From JAZLEZ01 sp045615505 (GTDB lineage: Bacteria; Spirochaetota; Spirochaetia; Sphaerochaetales; Sphaerochaetaceae): a stretch of DNA of 41,379 bases. Below, piece by piece: positions 8,751 to 17,378 of the stretch. Positions within the stretch are counted from its first letter, which is position 1. Each line of letters starts with the position of its first letter. The stretch lies in the NCBI GenBank assembly GCA_045615505.1, contig JAZLEZ010000029.1, positions 1-41,379 on the forward strand. Direction: 5' to 3'. Below the pieces are notes generated by a model. It ran no database searches, had not been told where the DNA came from, and was given only the letters and a program-made list of their open reading frames with translations. The translations under genes and the position numbers were made by a program.

Positions 8751-9777
8751 CAGCAGTATCTTCGGTATTTGTCTGACTAAACATCATACTTCTTAATTTC
8801 TGTTCGATATCATCAGTAAGAGTTTTATTGTTTCGTAAGTATTCCAGTGCATTATCCCTTCCCTGACCTATCTTCTCTCCATTGCAAGAATACCAAGCAC
8901 CGGTTTTTTCAATCAGATTATACTTTACAGACGCATCCAAAATACTTCCTATTCTCGAAATTCCTTCATTGAAGTAGAAATCAAGTTCCACTTTTCTGAA
9001 TGGCGGAGCAACCTTGTTTTTTACAATTTTTATTCTGACCCTATTACCGATATAATCATCTGCTCCCTTTGAAATGGTTTCAATCTTTCTTACATCAAGT
9101 CTCACGGAGCTGTAGAATTTTAAAGCATTTCCACCCGTAGTTGTTTCCGGATTTCCGAACATAACACCAATTTTCATTCTTATCTGATTGATGAAAATCA
9201 TAGTAGTCTTGCTTTTGGAAAGAATACTTGTAAGTTTTCTCAAAGCCTGACTCATCAGTCTGGCCTGAAGTCCCATGTGCGATTCACCCATTTCTCCTTC
9301 AATTTCAGCTTGAGGAGTTAATGCGGCAACTGAGTCAACTATAATAATGTCAACAGCACCGCTTCTTACAAGAGATTCTGCAACTTCAAGAGCCTGTTCA
9401 CCGCTGTCCGGTTGGCTTATCCAGAGATTATCTGTGTCAACACCGAGTTTACGGGCATAAACAGGATCCAAAGCATGTTCAGCATCAATAAAAGCAGCAA
9501 TTCCACCGGCCTTTTGAGCTTCTGCTATTGCATGAAGAGCCAATGTAGTTTTTCCGGAAGATTCAGGACCGAATATTTCTATTATTCTTCCTCTCGGATA
9601 ACCGCCTACTCCCAGTGCTTCATCAAGAAGAATTGAACCCGAGGAAATGGTCTCAATATTCTGCGCAATAGAGCTTTCTCCGAGTTTCATTAAAGAACCT
9701 TTCCCGAATGCTTTATCAATCTGCGCTCTGGCAGCTTCAATTGCCTGATTTTTTTTGTTTAAAATATCATTATCCAT
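8743..9777 (-). CDS. recA: Recombinase RecA
   Basis: Homologous-recombination ATPase that forms filaments on single-stranded DNA. Visible motifs: FGKGSLMKLG, Walker A GPESSGKTT, the core VDSVAALTPQAEIEGEMG, the L2-region sequence GNPETTTGGNALKFYSSVRLDVR, and TMIFINQIRMKIGVMFG. The start at 9777 (MDNDILNKK, 344 residues) is chosen because AAGGAG lies 10 bases upstream; an in-frame ATG at 9819 would add an atypical leader. It is the first gene of the unit running to the lipoprotein. The 90-base gap after rpe is AT-rich, with only weak promoter candidates (for example TTGATT-17-TATTGA), and I see no recognisable SOS box in it. Confidence 0.98.
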   Translation of the reverse strand: MDNDILNKKNQAIEAARAQIDKAFGKGSLMKLGESSIAQNIETISSGSILLDEALGVGGYPRGRIIEIFGPESSGKTTLALHAIAEAQKAGGIAAFIDAEHALDPVYARKLGVDTDNLWISQPDSGEQALEVAESLVRSGAVDIIIVDSVAALTPQAEIEGEMGESHMGLQARLMSQALRKLTSILSKSKTTMIFINQIRMKIGVMFGNPETTTGGNALKFYSSVRLDVRKIETISKGADDYIGNRVRIKIVKNKVAPPFRKVELDFYFNEGISRIGSILDASVKYNLIEKTGAWYSCNGEKIGQGRDNALEYLRNNKTLTDDIEQKLRSMMFSQTNTEDTADV

Positions 9778-9867
9778 AAAAATATGTCTCCTTGACTGTT
9801 TATTCCAAAAATCATTCAATAAACAATAAAATGTTTAAAATCAATACATGATTCAAATGTTTTTAAA

Positions 9868-10518
9868 TCAAACACCTGAAATTACTTTTATAAAATCCAC
9901 CTTATTTTCTTCTTTGAAAAATGCAGAACCGGTTACTGCTACATCCACTCCGGCCTGCCTTACAATATCTATGGTTTCCAAGTTGATTCCACCGTCAACT
10001 GAAACAACATATGACCTGTTATTTCGGATTTTACATAATTCGAGTATTTTATCGGCAGTATAAGGAATGAACTTCTGCCCGCCGAATCCTGGATTGACAC
10101 TCATAATAAGAACAATATCAACTATATCAAGAACAGGAATAATGGTTTGTACGGAAGTCGAAGGGCAGATTGCAACTCCGGCCTTACATCCGTTTTCCTT
10201 AATACTGTTGATGACAGAATCCAAATGCGTACAGGTTTCTGCATGAACAGTAATTGCATCCGATCCAGCTTCGGCAAACTGCTTAATATAATTTTCTGGA
10301 TGATTAATCATAAGATGAGTATCGAAAAACATTTCTGAATGTTTTCTCATATCTTTTATGAATTTAGGACCGAATGTAATATTTGGAACAAAATTACCAT
10401 CCATAACATCAATATGTACCCAATCTGCATCTGATAGCTCAATTTGTTTCAAAGCATTTTTAATATCGGAAAAATCCGATGATAAAATAGAAGGAGCAAC
10501 TAAAATTTTCTTTTTCAT
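9868..10518 (-). CDS. rpe: Ribulose-phosphate 3-epimerase
   Basis: 216-residue TIM-barrel enzyme of the pentose phosphate pathway that interconverts ribulose-5-phosphate and xylulose-5-phosphate. Family motifs: VAPSILSSDF at the N-terminus, WVHIDVMDGNFVPNITFGP (metal and catalytic Asp), FFDTHLMINHPE, MSVNPGFGGQKF and VDGGINLETI with the second catalytic Asp. It starts with MKKKILVAPS and shows no Shine-Dalgarno; the upstream region is very AT-rich, with a CATAAT-like -10 close to the ATG, so the 5' leader may be very short. It is divergent from the greA-like gene, which shares the 245-base intergenic region, and lies 90 bases before recA. Confidence 0.97.
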   Translation of the reverse strand: MKKKILVAPSILSSDFSDIKNALKQIELSDADWVHIDVMDGNFVPNITFGPKFIKDMRKHSEMFFDTHLMINHPENYIKQFAEAGSDAITVHAETCTHLDSVINSIKENGCKAGVAICPSTSVQTIIPVLDIVDIVLIMSVNPGFGGQKFIPYTADKILELCKIRNNRSYVVSVDGGINLETIDIVRQAGVDVAVTGSAFFKEENKVDFIKVISGV

Positions 10519-10603
10519 AGTTGATAATATAGCATATTATGATATTTGTATAAACTGAAAAACAAAATTATTACTTAACTTTTATACTGTATTGAGTAAA
10601 ATC

Positions 10604-10632
10604 TTGTAATTTTTCACAAAATTATATTTAAT
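10604..10632 (+). promoter_or_regulatory. Possible upstream promoter P2 of the greA-like gene
   Basis: TTGTAA (10604-10609), a 17-base spacer and TTTAAT (10627-10632) form a second, weaker sigma-70-like promoter upstream of the main candidate, pointing the same way. Transcripts from it would also cross the leader hairpin at 10709-10732. Confidence 0.35.
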
Positions 10633-10652
10633 TTAACACTTAATGTATCCGG

Positions 10653-10681
10653 TTGCTTACTTTTAATTTTGACATTATAAT
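10653..10681 (+). promoter_or_regulatory. Probable promoter P1 of the greA-like gene
   Basis: TTGCTT (10653-10658), a 17-base spacer and a perfect TATAAT (10676-10681). The predicted start is near 10688, leaving a leader of about 75 bases before the ATG at 10764. A TTGACA at 10669-10674 overlaps this promoter but has no matching -10 at the right distance. Confidence 0.6.
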
Positions 10682-10708
10682 CAAATTGAATGAATTTACG
10701 CGAAAGTT

Positions 10709-10740
10709 CCGAGCAGACAGATGTCTGCCCGGTTTTGTTT
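10709..10740 (+). terminator. Leader terminator/attenuator hairpin before the greA-like gene
   Basis: CCGaGCAGAC, loop AGAT, GTCTGCcCGG form a stem with one A/C mismatch (10709-10718 with 10723-10732), followed directly by TTTTGTTT. The U-tract exists only in the plus direction. No plus-strand gene lies upstream for almost 9 kb, so the hairpin cannot be ending another operon. It sits about 20 nt after the predicted transcription start and before the ribosome-binding site, so it should act on the greA-like transcript itself and would leave an RNA of about 50 nt. Confidence 0.6.
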
Positions 10741-10763
10741 ACATTAGGGAGGAGTCTAACAAG

Positions 10764-13442
10764 ATGAACGCAAATAAAGTCAGATCCTTATTTAAAAACG
10801 AATTATGGAACAATACAAATATCTCTTCCGTAGGAATTGAACAGTTCAATGCATCTGAAAAAATAATATCTAAACTGAAAGATTCAGAAGATCGGGCGGA
10901 ATTCAGAGACATTTGTCTTACAGACATTGACGAATCGGGCAAAAACCCTATTATTCCAAGATATCTTGCATCATTATGCGGAAGACATCCGATGGATGAT
11001 AAGTATGCATTTACGGTATTTGATGATTATTATCATGCCAATAAATGGAAAGAAGTTGCTTATTTAGGCAATCAGATACTTTCTTTCAGTGAAAGTTCAT
11101 ATGTACTTAAAGCATTGGCGGAATGCTATGAAGTAACAAATGACACGGAAAGAAAGATTACGGTTTGGGAAAGACTAATTAAAATCGACCATACGGAAAC
11201 AGATGTATTCTACAAGCTAGCTGAATACTATATGAATTCAGGCGAAGAAGAAACAGCTCTCAATTATTACAAACGCGTTATGCAAAGGCATATTATTGCC
11301 CAAGATCTGAGTGCTGTAAAAGATGCACTGCCCCTGCTTATCAGATTCAAGCAGGAGAATGCCGATTATCTTATTCAGATAGCAACAAGAATTGCAAAAT
11401 CAATGGGCAATGAAAAAGGTGTCTTCTTCCTGTATGAGATTTTCGAAAAAGGTAATTTTGATCTCAATTCAAATATTAAGATTTTAAAGAAAGTATTGGA
11501 TTTTTCTCATAATAACAAAGATGCCACAGATAGAATCATAGCTTATTTCAGAGAAAAATATTCATCCAATCCCAGACTTGAATACTGTCTTTCAAATACA
11601 GGACTGCTTCATAACTATATTGATGCAAATGTCGCTGTTGAAAAATTCGAAAAGGAAATCGAATTTATCGAAAGTGCGTTTGTCTATCACAATACTTGGA
11701 AATTGGGAAGAATCAGGAAAATAGAAAAAGATGAAATACAGATTCAGTTCCTTTCCAAAAAAGATCTACATACAATGACATGCAACATGGCTTTTGATAG
11801 CCTTAAAATACTGCCCAAACAGCATATTCTTGTTTTGAAAGCCGGTGCAACTCCTCAGAAAATAAAAGAGCACATTATGGATAACACCGAATGGAGTATA
11901 AGAATGCTTCTTAACTCATTTAACGGAGAGTTCACCTTCAAACAGGTTAAGACAGAACTTGTACCTTCTGTTTTGAATGAAAAAGAATGGTCTTCATGGC
12001 TGACTTCTGCAAAAAAAGAACTTGCCTCAAATCCGTATTTCGGAACATCAGACAAATCAAATGATATATATGTGTTGAGAGATACACCTATCAGTTACGA
12101 AGAAAAGACTTTACAGATTTTCTCCAGAGAAAAAGGATTTTTCAATAAATATAATATCTTAAAGGATTTCATAAGAAAGAACGGAAGTACTGACAGTGAA
12201 GAATTTGTAAAAATAATCAATTATTTTGAGAATGAAGTAAATTCCAAAGGTTATTCCGGACTATGTTCATTTATGATTTTGGATGAATTCAAAAACCGCA
12301 AAGGTATGTCTTTCATAAAGCTGGACAAGACTTTTAATGAAATCTACTCTTCAATTACTTCGGATGAAATTAAAAATGTTTATGCTGAAATTCAGGATAT
12401 TGATTTAAAGAAATCATTTATAAACTATCTCGTTTCCGAAGAATCAAATTACAATAAAATATTAACTGAATTGATTCATGTGAATCCCAGTTCATTTATA
12501 GTTGAAAATCTTTCAAAGAAAACTATGAATAATATCAGAAAAGATGCAGCGGAAAATTATCAAAGTGATCCTGATTTTATTTTATGGTTGCTTAAAGAAT
12601 CAACAGATGAACAGTGGGCAAATATCGGTATGAATGAAGAAGATATCATCATTCTGAAATTACAGCTGCTTCTATTTGTAAACGGAAGAATTGCTCATGA
12701 TGTTGAGAATTCAACGAACAAGATGCGTTCAAAACAGATTGTAGATTCTTTGTTCGGAAATCAGTCTATATATCATTTCCTTTCATTATGTAAAACAGAC
12801 TCTGCAAAAAGAATTTATTCCTACACACAGAATATTCCGTTACTAGAAGAAGACAAAAGTATAGGAATCAAACATTACATTCTTTCTAATAGAAAAGATG
12901 CGGATGCTATTGTCGGAAATACATCGGATGAAATCAGATCAGAAAGAATTATACCAAAAGGATTCCTTTGTACCAAAGCCCTTTTTATTGCAAAAACTGC
13001 TGAACTTGAACATATAATGAATGTAGAAATACCAGAGAATTCCAAAGAAATCGGTACAGCAAGAGATCTTGGAGATTTAAGGGAAAATGCAGAATACCAG
13101 TATGCTAAAGATAAACAGAAAAACCTTAATTTCATGATGAATAAGCTTACAGATGAAATCGATATTGCAAAAATCATTGAGCCAGAACAAGTTGATATCA
13201 CCTATGTAGAATTCGGTACTGAAGTAACTTTCACTGACAATATCAACAAAAAAGAAATTACTTATACTGTGTTTGGCCCTTGGGAATCGAATCCTGACAA
13301 AAATGTTCTCAACTTTCAGGCACCTCTTGGACTGAAAATTTACAATATGACCTTGGGACAGAATAAAAAGTTTGAAATCAACGGTGTAAAATTTGATTAT
13401 ACCGTAAAAGAAATCAAGCTTGCAGATTTTAATATCAAATGA
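10764..13442 (+). CDS. greA: Long GreA-family transcript cleavage factor with N-terminal helical extension
   Basis: 892 residues. The last ~155 form a complete GreA domain: the acidic-tip sequence GDLRENAEY (residues 770-778) keeps the Asp and Glu that stimulate RNA polymerase to cleave backtracked RNA, followed by the coiled-coil return and the C-terminal FKBP-like domain (VEFGTEVTF, FEINGVKFDYTVKEI). The preceding ~730 residues are predominantly helical, with TPR-like repeats near residues 150-175, and resemble nothing else I can name. Ordinary GreA is about 158 residues; similarly long GreA-domain proteins are, from memory, annotated in other treponemes. The start at 10764 is set by a strong GGGAGGAG 9 bases upstream; an earlier in-frame ATG at 10653 lies within the promoter. 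The last base pairs overlap the Nudix start (ATGA). Confidence 0.88.
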   Translation: MNANKVRSLFKNELWNNTNISSVGIEQFNASEKIISKLKDSEDRAEFRDICLTDIDESGKNPIIPRYLASLCGRHPMDDKYAFTVFDDYYHANKWKEVAYLGNQILSFSESSYVLKALAECYEVTNDTERKITVWERLIKIDHTETDVFYKLAEYYMNSGEEETALNYYKRVMQRHIIAQDLSAVKDALPLLIRFKQENADYLIQIATRIAKSMGNEKGVFFLYEIFEKGNFDLNSNIKILKKVLDFSHNNKDATDRIIAYFREKYSSNPRLEYCLSNTGLLHNYIDANVAVEKFEKEIEFIESAFVYHNTWKLGRIRKIEKDEIQIQFLSKKDLHTMTCNMAFDSLKILPKQHILVLKAGATPQKIKEHIMDNTEWSIRMLLNSFNGEFTFKQVKTELVPSVLNEKEWSSWLTSAKKELASNPYFGTSDKSNDIYVLRDTPISYEEKTLQIFSREKGFFNKYNILKDFIRKNGSTDSEEFVKIINYFENEVNSKGYSGLCSFMILDEFKNRKGMSFIKLDKTFNEIYSSITSDEIKNVYAEIQDIDLKKSFINYLVSEESNYNKILTELIHVNPSSFIVENLSKKTMNNIRKDAAENYQSDPDFILWLLKESTDEQWANIGMNEEDIIILKLQLLLFVNGRIAHDVENSTNKMRSKQIVDSLFGNQSIYHFLSLCKTDSAKRIYSYTQNIPLLEEDKSIGIKHYILSNRKDADAIVGNTSDEIRSERIIPKGFLCTKALFIAKTAELEHIMNVEIPENSKEIGTARDLGDLRENAEYQYAKDKQKNLNFMMNKLTDEIDIAKIIEPEQVDITYVEFGTEVTFTDNINKKEITYTVFGPWESNPDKNVLNFQAPLGLKIYNMTLGQNKKFEINGVKFDYTVKEIKLADFNIK

Positions 13443-13909
13443 GTCTTAGAATACCTTACAGAGGTGCTGGAATTGCCTTTGTCAAAGTCGAAAAAGATTC
13501 TTACTCGGTATTTATGGGAAAAAGATCCAGATTTCCGTTTTTCGGAACTTGGACAATACCGGGTGGCAGTGTTGAAAAAAAACTCAATGAAACAGATATG
13601 GATGGAGCCAGACGCGAATTCCATGAAGAAACAGGACTTGATTTAAAGTGGGAAGATTATGTATTTCTCGGAAAATGGGAAAAAACACTCCCCTTCTTTA
13701 AATGGACCACATTTTTTTATCTGACAACTGATGATTTTTCAGATTCCGTACCTAACGAATTTTTCAAACTGCAGTGGATAGACAGTTTAAAGTTGAAACA
13801 TCTTTACAGACGACCTTATACCTTGCAGGAAATGAAGTGTCTTTTTACTTTGCTGGAATCCTGCAAAGACCGCCGTCAGCATAGAATCGATTCAGATAAT
13901 CTTCTTTAA
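13439..13909 (+). CDS. Nudix hydrolase
   Basis: 156-residue Nudix-superfamily pyrophosphohydrolase. The catalytic helix is clear (E, seven residues, REFHEETGL), preceded by WTIPGG. The spacing between the Gly pair and the first Glu is two residues longer than in the standard box (Gx5E), so the loop carries a small insertion. The substrate (mutagenic nucleotide, NDP-sugar, ADP-ribose or a cofactor) cannot be read from the sequence. The ATG overlaps the greA stop as ATGA, the hallmark of translational coupling. The 3' end runs 65 bases into the convergent tgt gene. Confidence 0.88.
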   Translation: MSLRIPYRGAGIAFVKVEKDSYSVFMGKRSRFPFFGTWTIPGGSVEKKLNETDMDGARREFHEETGLDLKWEDYVFLGKWEKTLPFFKWTTFFYLTTDDFSDSVPNEFFKLQWIDSLKLKHLYRRPYTLQEMKCLFTLLESCKDRRQHRIDSDNLL

Positions 13910-15008
13910 ACTGTTTAAATCTGTCTTCCTCTATGGCTTTTCTTATTCTTTCCATAAAATGATATAAGTAAGTGAGATTGTGCTCGGTAGCAAGCATTCC
14001 TCCGAACATTTCATTAGCCTTGAACATATGTCTGAGATATGCACGGGAATACATTCTGCAAGCAGTACAGTTACATCCTGAAGAAATAGGTCCGTGGTCA
14101 AATTCATTAAAAGCCTTGTTGAGGTTCAGCATGCCGTCATCCGTAAACACAGTACCGTGTCTAGCTTCTCTTGTAGCCAAAACACAATCAAACATATCAA
14201 TACCGTTGTCAACAGCTTCAAGCATATAATCAACAGTTCCTATTCCCATAACATATCGTGGCTTGTTTTTAGTTACTTCCGATGCAGTTAAACCCAAAAA
14301 GTATTTATACTGTTCCTTTGTTTCACCTACAGATAAACCACCGATTGCAATGCCCGGGAAGTCCATAGAACTGATAGTACGGGCACTTTCTTTTCTCAAA
14401 TCTTCATAAAACCCGCCTTGAACTATTCCGAAAAGGTTTCCTCGGAAAGCACGGCCTGTTTTATCTTTTAATTCATCTCTTCTCAATATTGCTCTTTCTG
14501 CCCAAGCATGTGTAATATCCATAGCATTTCTGGCTTTTTTCCAAGAAATACCGGGAGCAGAACAGACATCAAGACACATTGCTATATCGGAACCTATGCA
14601 TTGTTGGATATCGACAACTTTTTCAGGTGTGAATTCATGTCTTGAACCGTCAATATGGCTTTGAAATCTGATTCCTTCGTCATAAATTTTTCTGAGTTTC
14701 GAAAGAGAAAAAATCTGAAAACCGCCGCTGTCCGTAAGAATATTATCATTCCAATTGGAAAACTTATGCAAACCGTCAAATGTAGATAATACATCAGTTC
14801 CGGGTCTTAAATACAAATGATATGTGTTACCGAGAATAAGATTATAACCTATGTCTTTTACTTTTTCATGATAGATAGCTTTAACCGTTCCGTTGGTACC
14901 AACAGGCATGAAAACAGGTGTCTGAACTGTTCCGTGGCAAAGTTTGATCTCACCGGTTCTTGCTTCTGATTTTTTATCTTTGTGATGTAAAGAATAAATT
15001 TCCTGCAT
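13845..15008 (-). CDS. tgt: tRNA-guanine(34) transglycosylase (queuine tRNA-ribosyltransferase)
   Basis: 387-residue enzyme that exchanges guanine-34 for preQ1 in tRNAs with GUN anticodons. Motifs: MPVGTNGTVKA, DSGGFQIFSL (active-site Asp93), GGLSVGE, the nucleophile-Asp segment FDCVLATREARHG, and the zinc site CNCTAC with a His downstream (ATEHNLTYL). The start has a GAGGGA ribosome-binding site inside the end of the upstream permease gene (1-base gap). It is the last gene of the rimP-led operon. The C-terminal 22 codons overlap the oppositely directed Nudix gene. No queuosine biosynthesis genes are in the window. Confidence 0.97.
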   Translation of the reverse strand: MQEIYSLHHKDKKSEARTGEIKLCHGTVQTPVFMPVGTNGTVKAIYHEKVKDIGYNLILGNTYHLYLRPGTDVLSTFDGLHKFSNWNDNILTDSGGFQIFSLSKLRKIYDEGIRFQSHIDGSRHEFTPEKVVDIQQCIGSDIAMCLDVCSAPGISWKKARNAMDITHAWAERAILRRDELKDKTGRAFRGNLFGIVQGGFYEDLRKESARTISSMDFPGIAIGGLSVGETKEQYKYFLGLTASEVTKNKPRYVMGIGTVDYMLEAVDNGIDMFDCVLATREARHGTVFTDDGMLNLNKAFNEFDHGPISSGCNCTACRMYSRAYLRHMFKANEMFGGMLATEHNLTYLYHFMERIRKAIEEDRFKQFKEDYLNRFYADGGLCRIPAK

Positions 15009-15009
15009 A

Positions 15010-16101
15010 TCAATCCCTCAAAATAATGGATAACAAAAAAGTTAATAATATTATAGATAAAAAAGGTATTACCATACCCAGTGAAGGATGAATCAAACCC
15101 TGATCGCTCAACATAAGTGTAATCATTTGAATTACATAATATACAACTGCAGTACATACGGAACAAAGGAGACTGAAGAACAGGATGTTTTTCTTAAATC
15201 TGTAATTCATGCTGCATGCAATAATAATCATTACAAAAGGAGTAAAACAACTCAATAATCTCTTATAATATTCCGTTCCCAAAGAGGCATACTGACTGCG
15301 ATTCAGTTTCTTGATTCTGTTCAAATAGCTTTTGGCAAGAGGCAGCGACATTTTTGAAATGTCTCCTGAAATATTCCTGAATAATTCAGGGTCAAGATTG
15401 AATTTGTCCGTTTCGTATTCATCAAGGTGTTCAATTAAAGTATCTTCCCTCTTTTCTGACGGAGTATATATGTAAACATCTTTAAGAATCCAATCAGATT
15501 CGGATTCATTCCATAATGCATTTTTACTGTTGATTCTTCTGATGAATTTTCCGTTTAAATCTTTCTCAATCAAAGTAATATTGTAAAGAGTTCTGTTTTC
15601 GTCAAAATAGTCCAAAGCATGAATAATCAAAGTATTGTCTTCATTTTTTATTGCGACATTGGAATTATCATTACTTTGTGCTGAAGTCGAATCTATGATG
15701 TGTTTTTTTGCTTGCTTTATATTATCAAATTTCAATGCAACAGTTTCATTGACTGCAAAATAAGCAATCGATACAAACACGGCTGTAAAAATTATCGGCA
15801 ATAGAAATCTCTTATAGTTTATACCGCTGTTCAATACTGAAATCATTTCATTACTTGCATGTAACATAGATAAAAAGTAAGTAACGGAGAATAAAAAAGA
15901 AGGACCTGTCCCGATGAGGAATGCACTGGGAAAATACAACAAAGTCATTTTAAGTATTTCCATACCCGAAACCATATTGACAGTATAGAAATCAAGATTC
16001 TTGAATAAATCTATACCCATAAGCATTAAAGCCGCCAATAAAGATGAAATAAAACCAACTTTGAGAACTGAACTGATTGAATACTTGGTAATTACTTTCA
16101 A
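15010..16101 (-). CDS. LptF/LptG family permease (second of pair)
   Basis: 363-residue inner-membrane protein of the YjgP/YjgQ family. Three N-terminal membrane helices (around VGFISSLLAALMLMG, AFLIGTGPSFLFSVTYFLSML and LPIIFTAVFVSIAYFAVNE), a periplasmic domain of about 130 residues, and three C-terminal helices match LptF/LptG, which with LptB drive lipopolysaccharide extraction. Its start is TTG, overlapping the TGA of the upstream paralogue as TTGA. By position it would be LptG, but order alone is weak proof. Treponemes often lack classical LPS, so the cargo may be a different glycolipid. Confidence 0.85.
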   Translation of the reverse strand: MKVITKYSISSVLKVGFISSLLAALMLMGIDLFKNLDFYTVNMVSGMEILKMTLLYFPSAFLIGTGPSFLFSVTYFLSMLHASNEMISVLNSGINYKRFLLPIIFTAVFVSIAYFAVNETVALKFDNIKQAKKHIIDSTSAQSNDNSNVAIKNEDNTLIIHALDYFDENRTLYNITLIEKDLNGKFIRRINSKNALWNESESDWILKDVYIYTPSEKREDTLIEHLDEYETDKFNLDPELFRNISGDISKMSLPLAKSYLNRIKKLNRSQYASLGTEYYKRLLSCFTPFVMIIIACSMNYRFKKNILFFSLLCSVCTAVVYYVIQMITLMLSDQGLIHPSLGMVIPFLSIILLTFLLSIILRD

Positions 16102-17378
16102 TTTCTACCCATTATTTTTATCAAGAATAACCCGAATACCAAAATAAACAGATTCGGCAACCATAACAATACTGCAGGATTTACCGGATTGTTTACGGAT
16201 TCCAAATGCATATAGTATAAAAAGAACCAATAAATACAAGCACAGAACATGGACAAACCGAAACCTACTAATCTTCCGTATCTGATTTTAATAAATGATA
16301 AAGGAAATGCCATAAAAACAAGACAAGTACATGCTGCAGACAGTGCTATCTTCTTGGTGAATTCACTTTTGTAATATTGATAATAAAAACTGTAGGAAGG
16401 ATTGTCTTTAATATTTTCTAATTCTTCATAATGAATAATAAGATTGGTTAATTTTGAAATATCAGAATCGCCAGAATATTCAATTTCTTTTAAATCCTTG
16501 CCTAATTCTGAGATGCTTTCAGATTTCTGTAAAAGACTTTCAGCTTTAACACTCAGACTTTCAGGATAACGCTCAAGAATTTTATCCTTAAGCTCATGCA
16601 ATGACATTTGAGAAGGATTCAACGAAACAAGAGCACTTGAATTTGATGCCAAATCTATATTCAAAGTCAGATGTTCTGCTTTGGCTAATGAAAAATCCTG
16701 AGATGATTTTGAATCGGTAATGAAGATTTCAGGTTTATCCAAATCGATTCTATATAAAAAGTTACTTAAATCCAGTACAGTAATTACAGCTTTTTCGGAT
16801 ACAATAACCCTACTGTCCGATGAATCACTGTTATCGAATATCATAACATCATTAATTACATTGCCTTCTACTTTACCGTTTGAAATTATTATATCGCCGA
16901 ACTGTGATGTTGAATAACTTTCCAGTTCCAATGTGGGAATATTCTGAATCATTCTTGCATACAGATTTCTATATTGAACCGCAGTATATGGAATAAGCTT
17001 ATCTGCTATCAATAATGTACCGAATGAAATTATTATTGATAAAAAAACAACCGGTAAAAAAATTCTTATAGTATGAATACCGTTGGACCTTATAGCAAGT
17101 ATCTCGTTCTGTGAAGAAAAATTTCCGATAATCATACTGGCAGAAGATAGCGAACTGAATGGCATTGTGTACATCAGAAATTGAGGAATTGCCAATGTTA
17201 CCAATGTAAAAACTTCTGAAATTCTAACATTTTTAAGCATTATTTTCTGTGCTATTACCAGAATTTGATTAACAAAAAAAATAAAGAAGAAAAATATAAA
17301 TGAAACAAAGAAAGAGAGCAAATACTCTCTTCCTATGTAAATATTCAATTTATTGAAAGATCTTCTGTATTTAAGCAT
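16098..17378 (-). CDS. LptF/LptG family permease (first of pair)
   Basis: 426-residue YjgP/YjgQ-family inner-membrane protein. N-terminal helices include YLLSFFVSFIFFFFIFFVNQ, then the conserved segment YTMPFSSLSSASMIIGN and IFLPVVFLSIIISFGTLLIAD. A large periplasmic domain (about residues 130-320, with coiled, Lys/Glu/Ser-rich stretches near 260-300) is followed by three C-terminal helices. The C-terminal half is longer than in E. coli LptF (about 366 residues overall), because of an insertion in the periplasmic domain. The ATG overlaps the dut stop (TAATG) and the gene overlaps its paralogue by 4 bases, so dut and the two permeases are translated in tandem. Confidence 0.85.
   Translation of the reverse strand: MLKYRRSFNKLNIYIGREYLLSFFVSFIFFFFIFFVNQILVIAQKIMLKNVRISEVFTLVTLAIPQFLMYTMPFSSLSSASMIIGNFSSQNEILAIRSNGIHTIRIFLPVVFLSIIISFGTLLIADKLIPYTAVQYRNLYARMIQNIPTLELESYSTSQFGDIIISNGKVEGNVINDVMIFDNSDSSDSRVIVSEKAVITVLDLSNFLYRIDLDKPEIFITDSKSSQDFSLAKAEHLTLNIDLASNSSALVSLNPSQMSLHELKDKILERYPESLSVKAESLLQKSESISELGKDLKEIEYSGDSDISKLTNLIIHYEELENIKDNPSYSFYYQYYKSEFTKKIALSAACTCLVFMAFPLSFIKIRYGRLVGFGLSMFCACIYWFFLYYMHLESVNNPVNPAVLLWLPNLFILVFGLFLIKIMGRN

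Noticed and set aside
9778..9867. LexA/SOS box before recA
   Set aside because: Neither CTG-N10-CAG nor GAAC-N4-GTTC is present in the 90-base gap.
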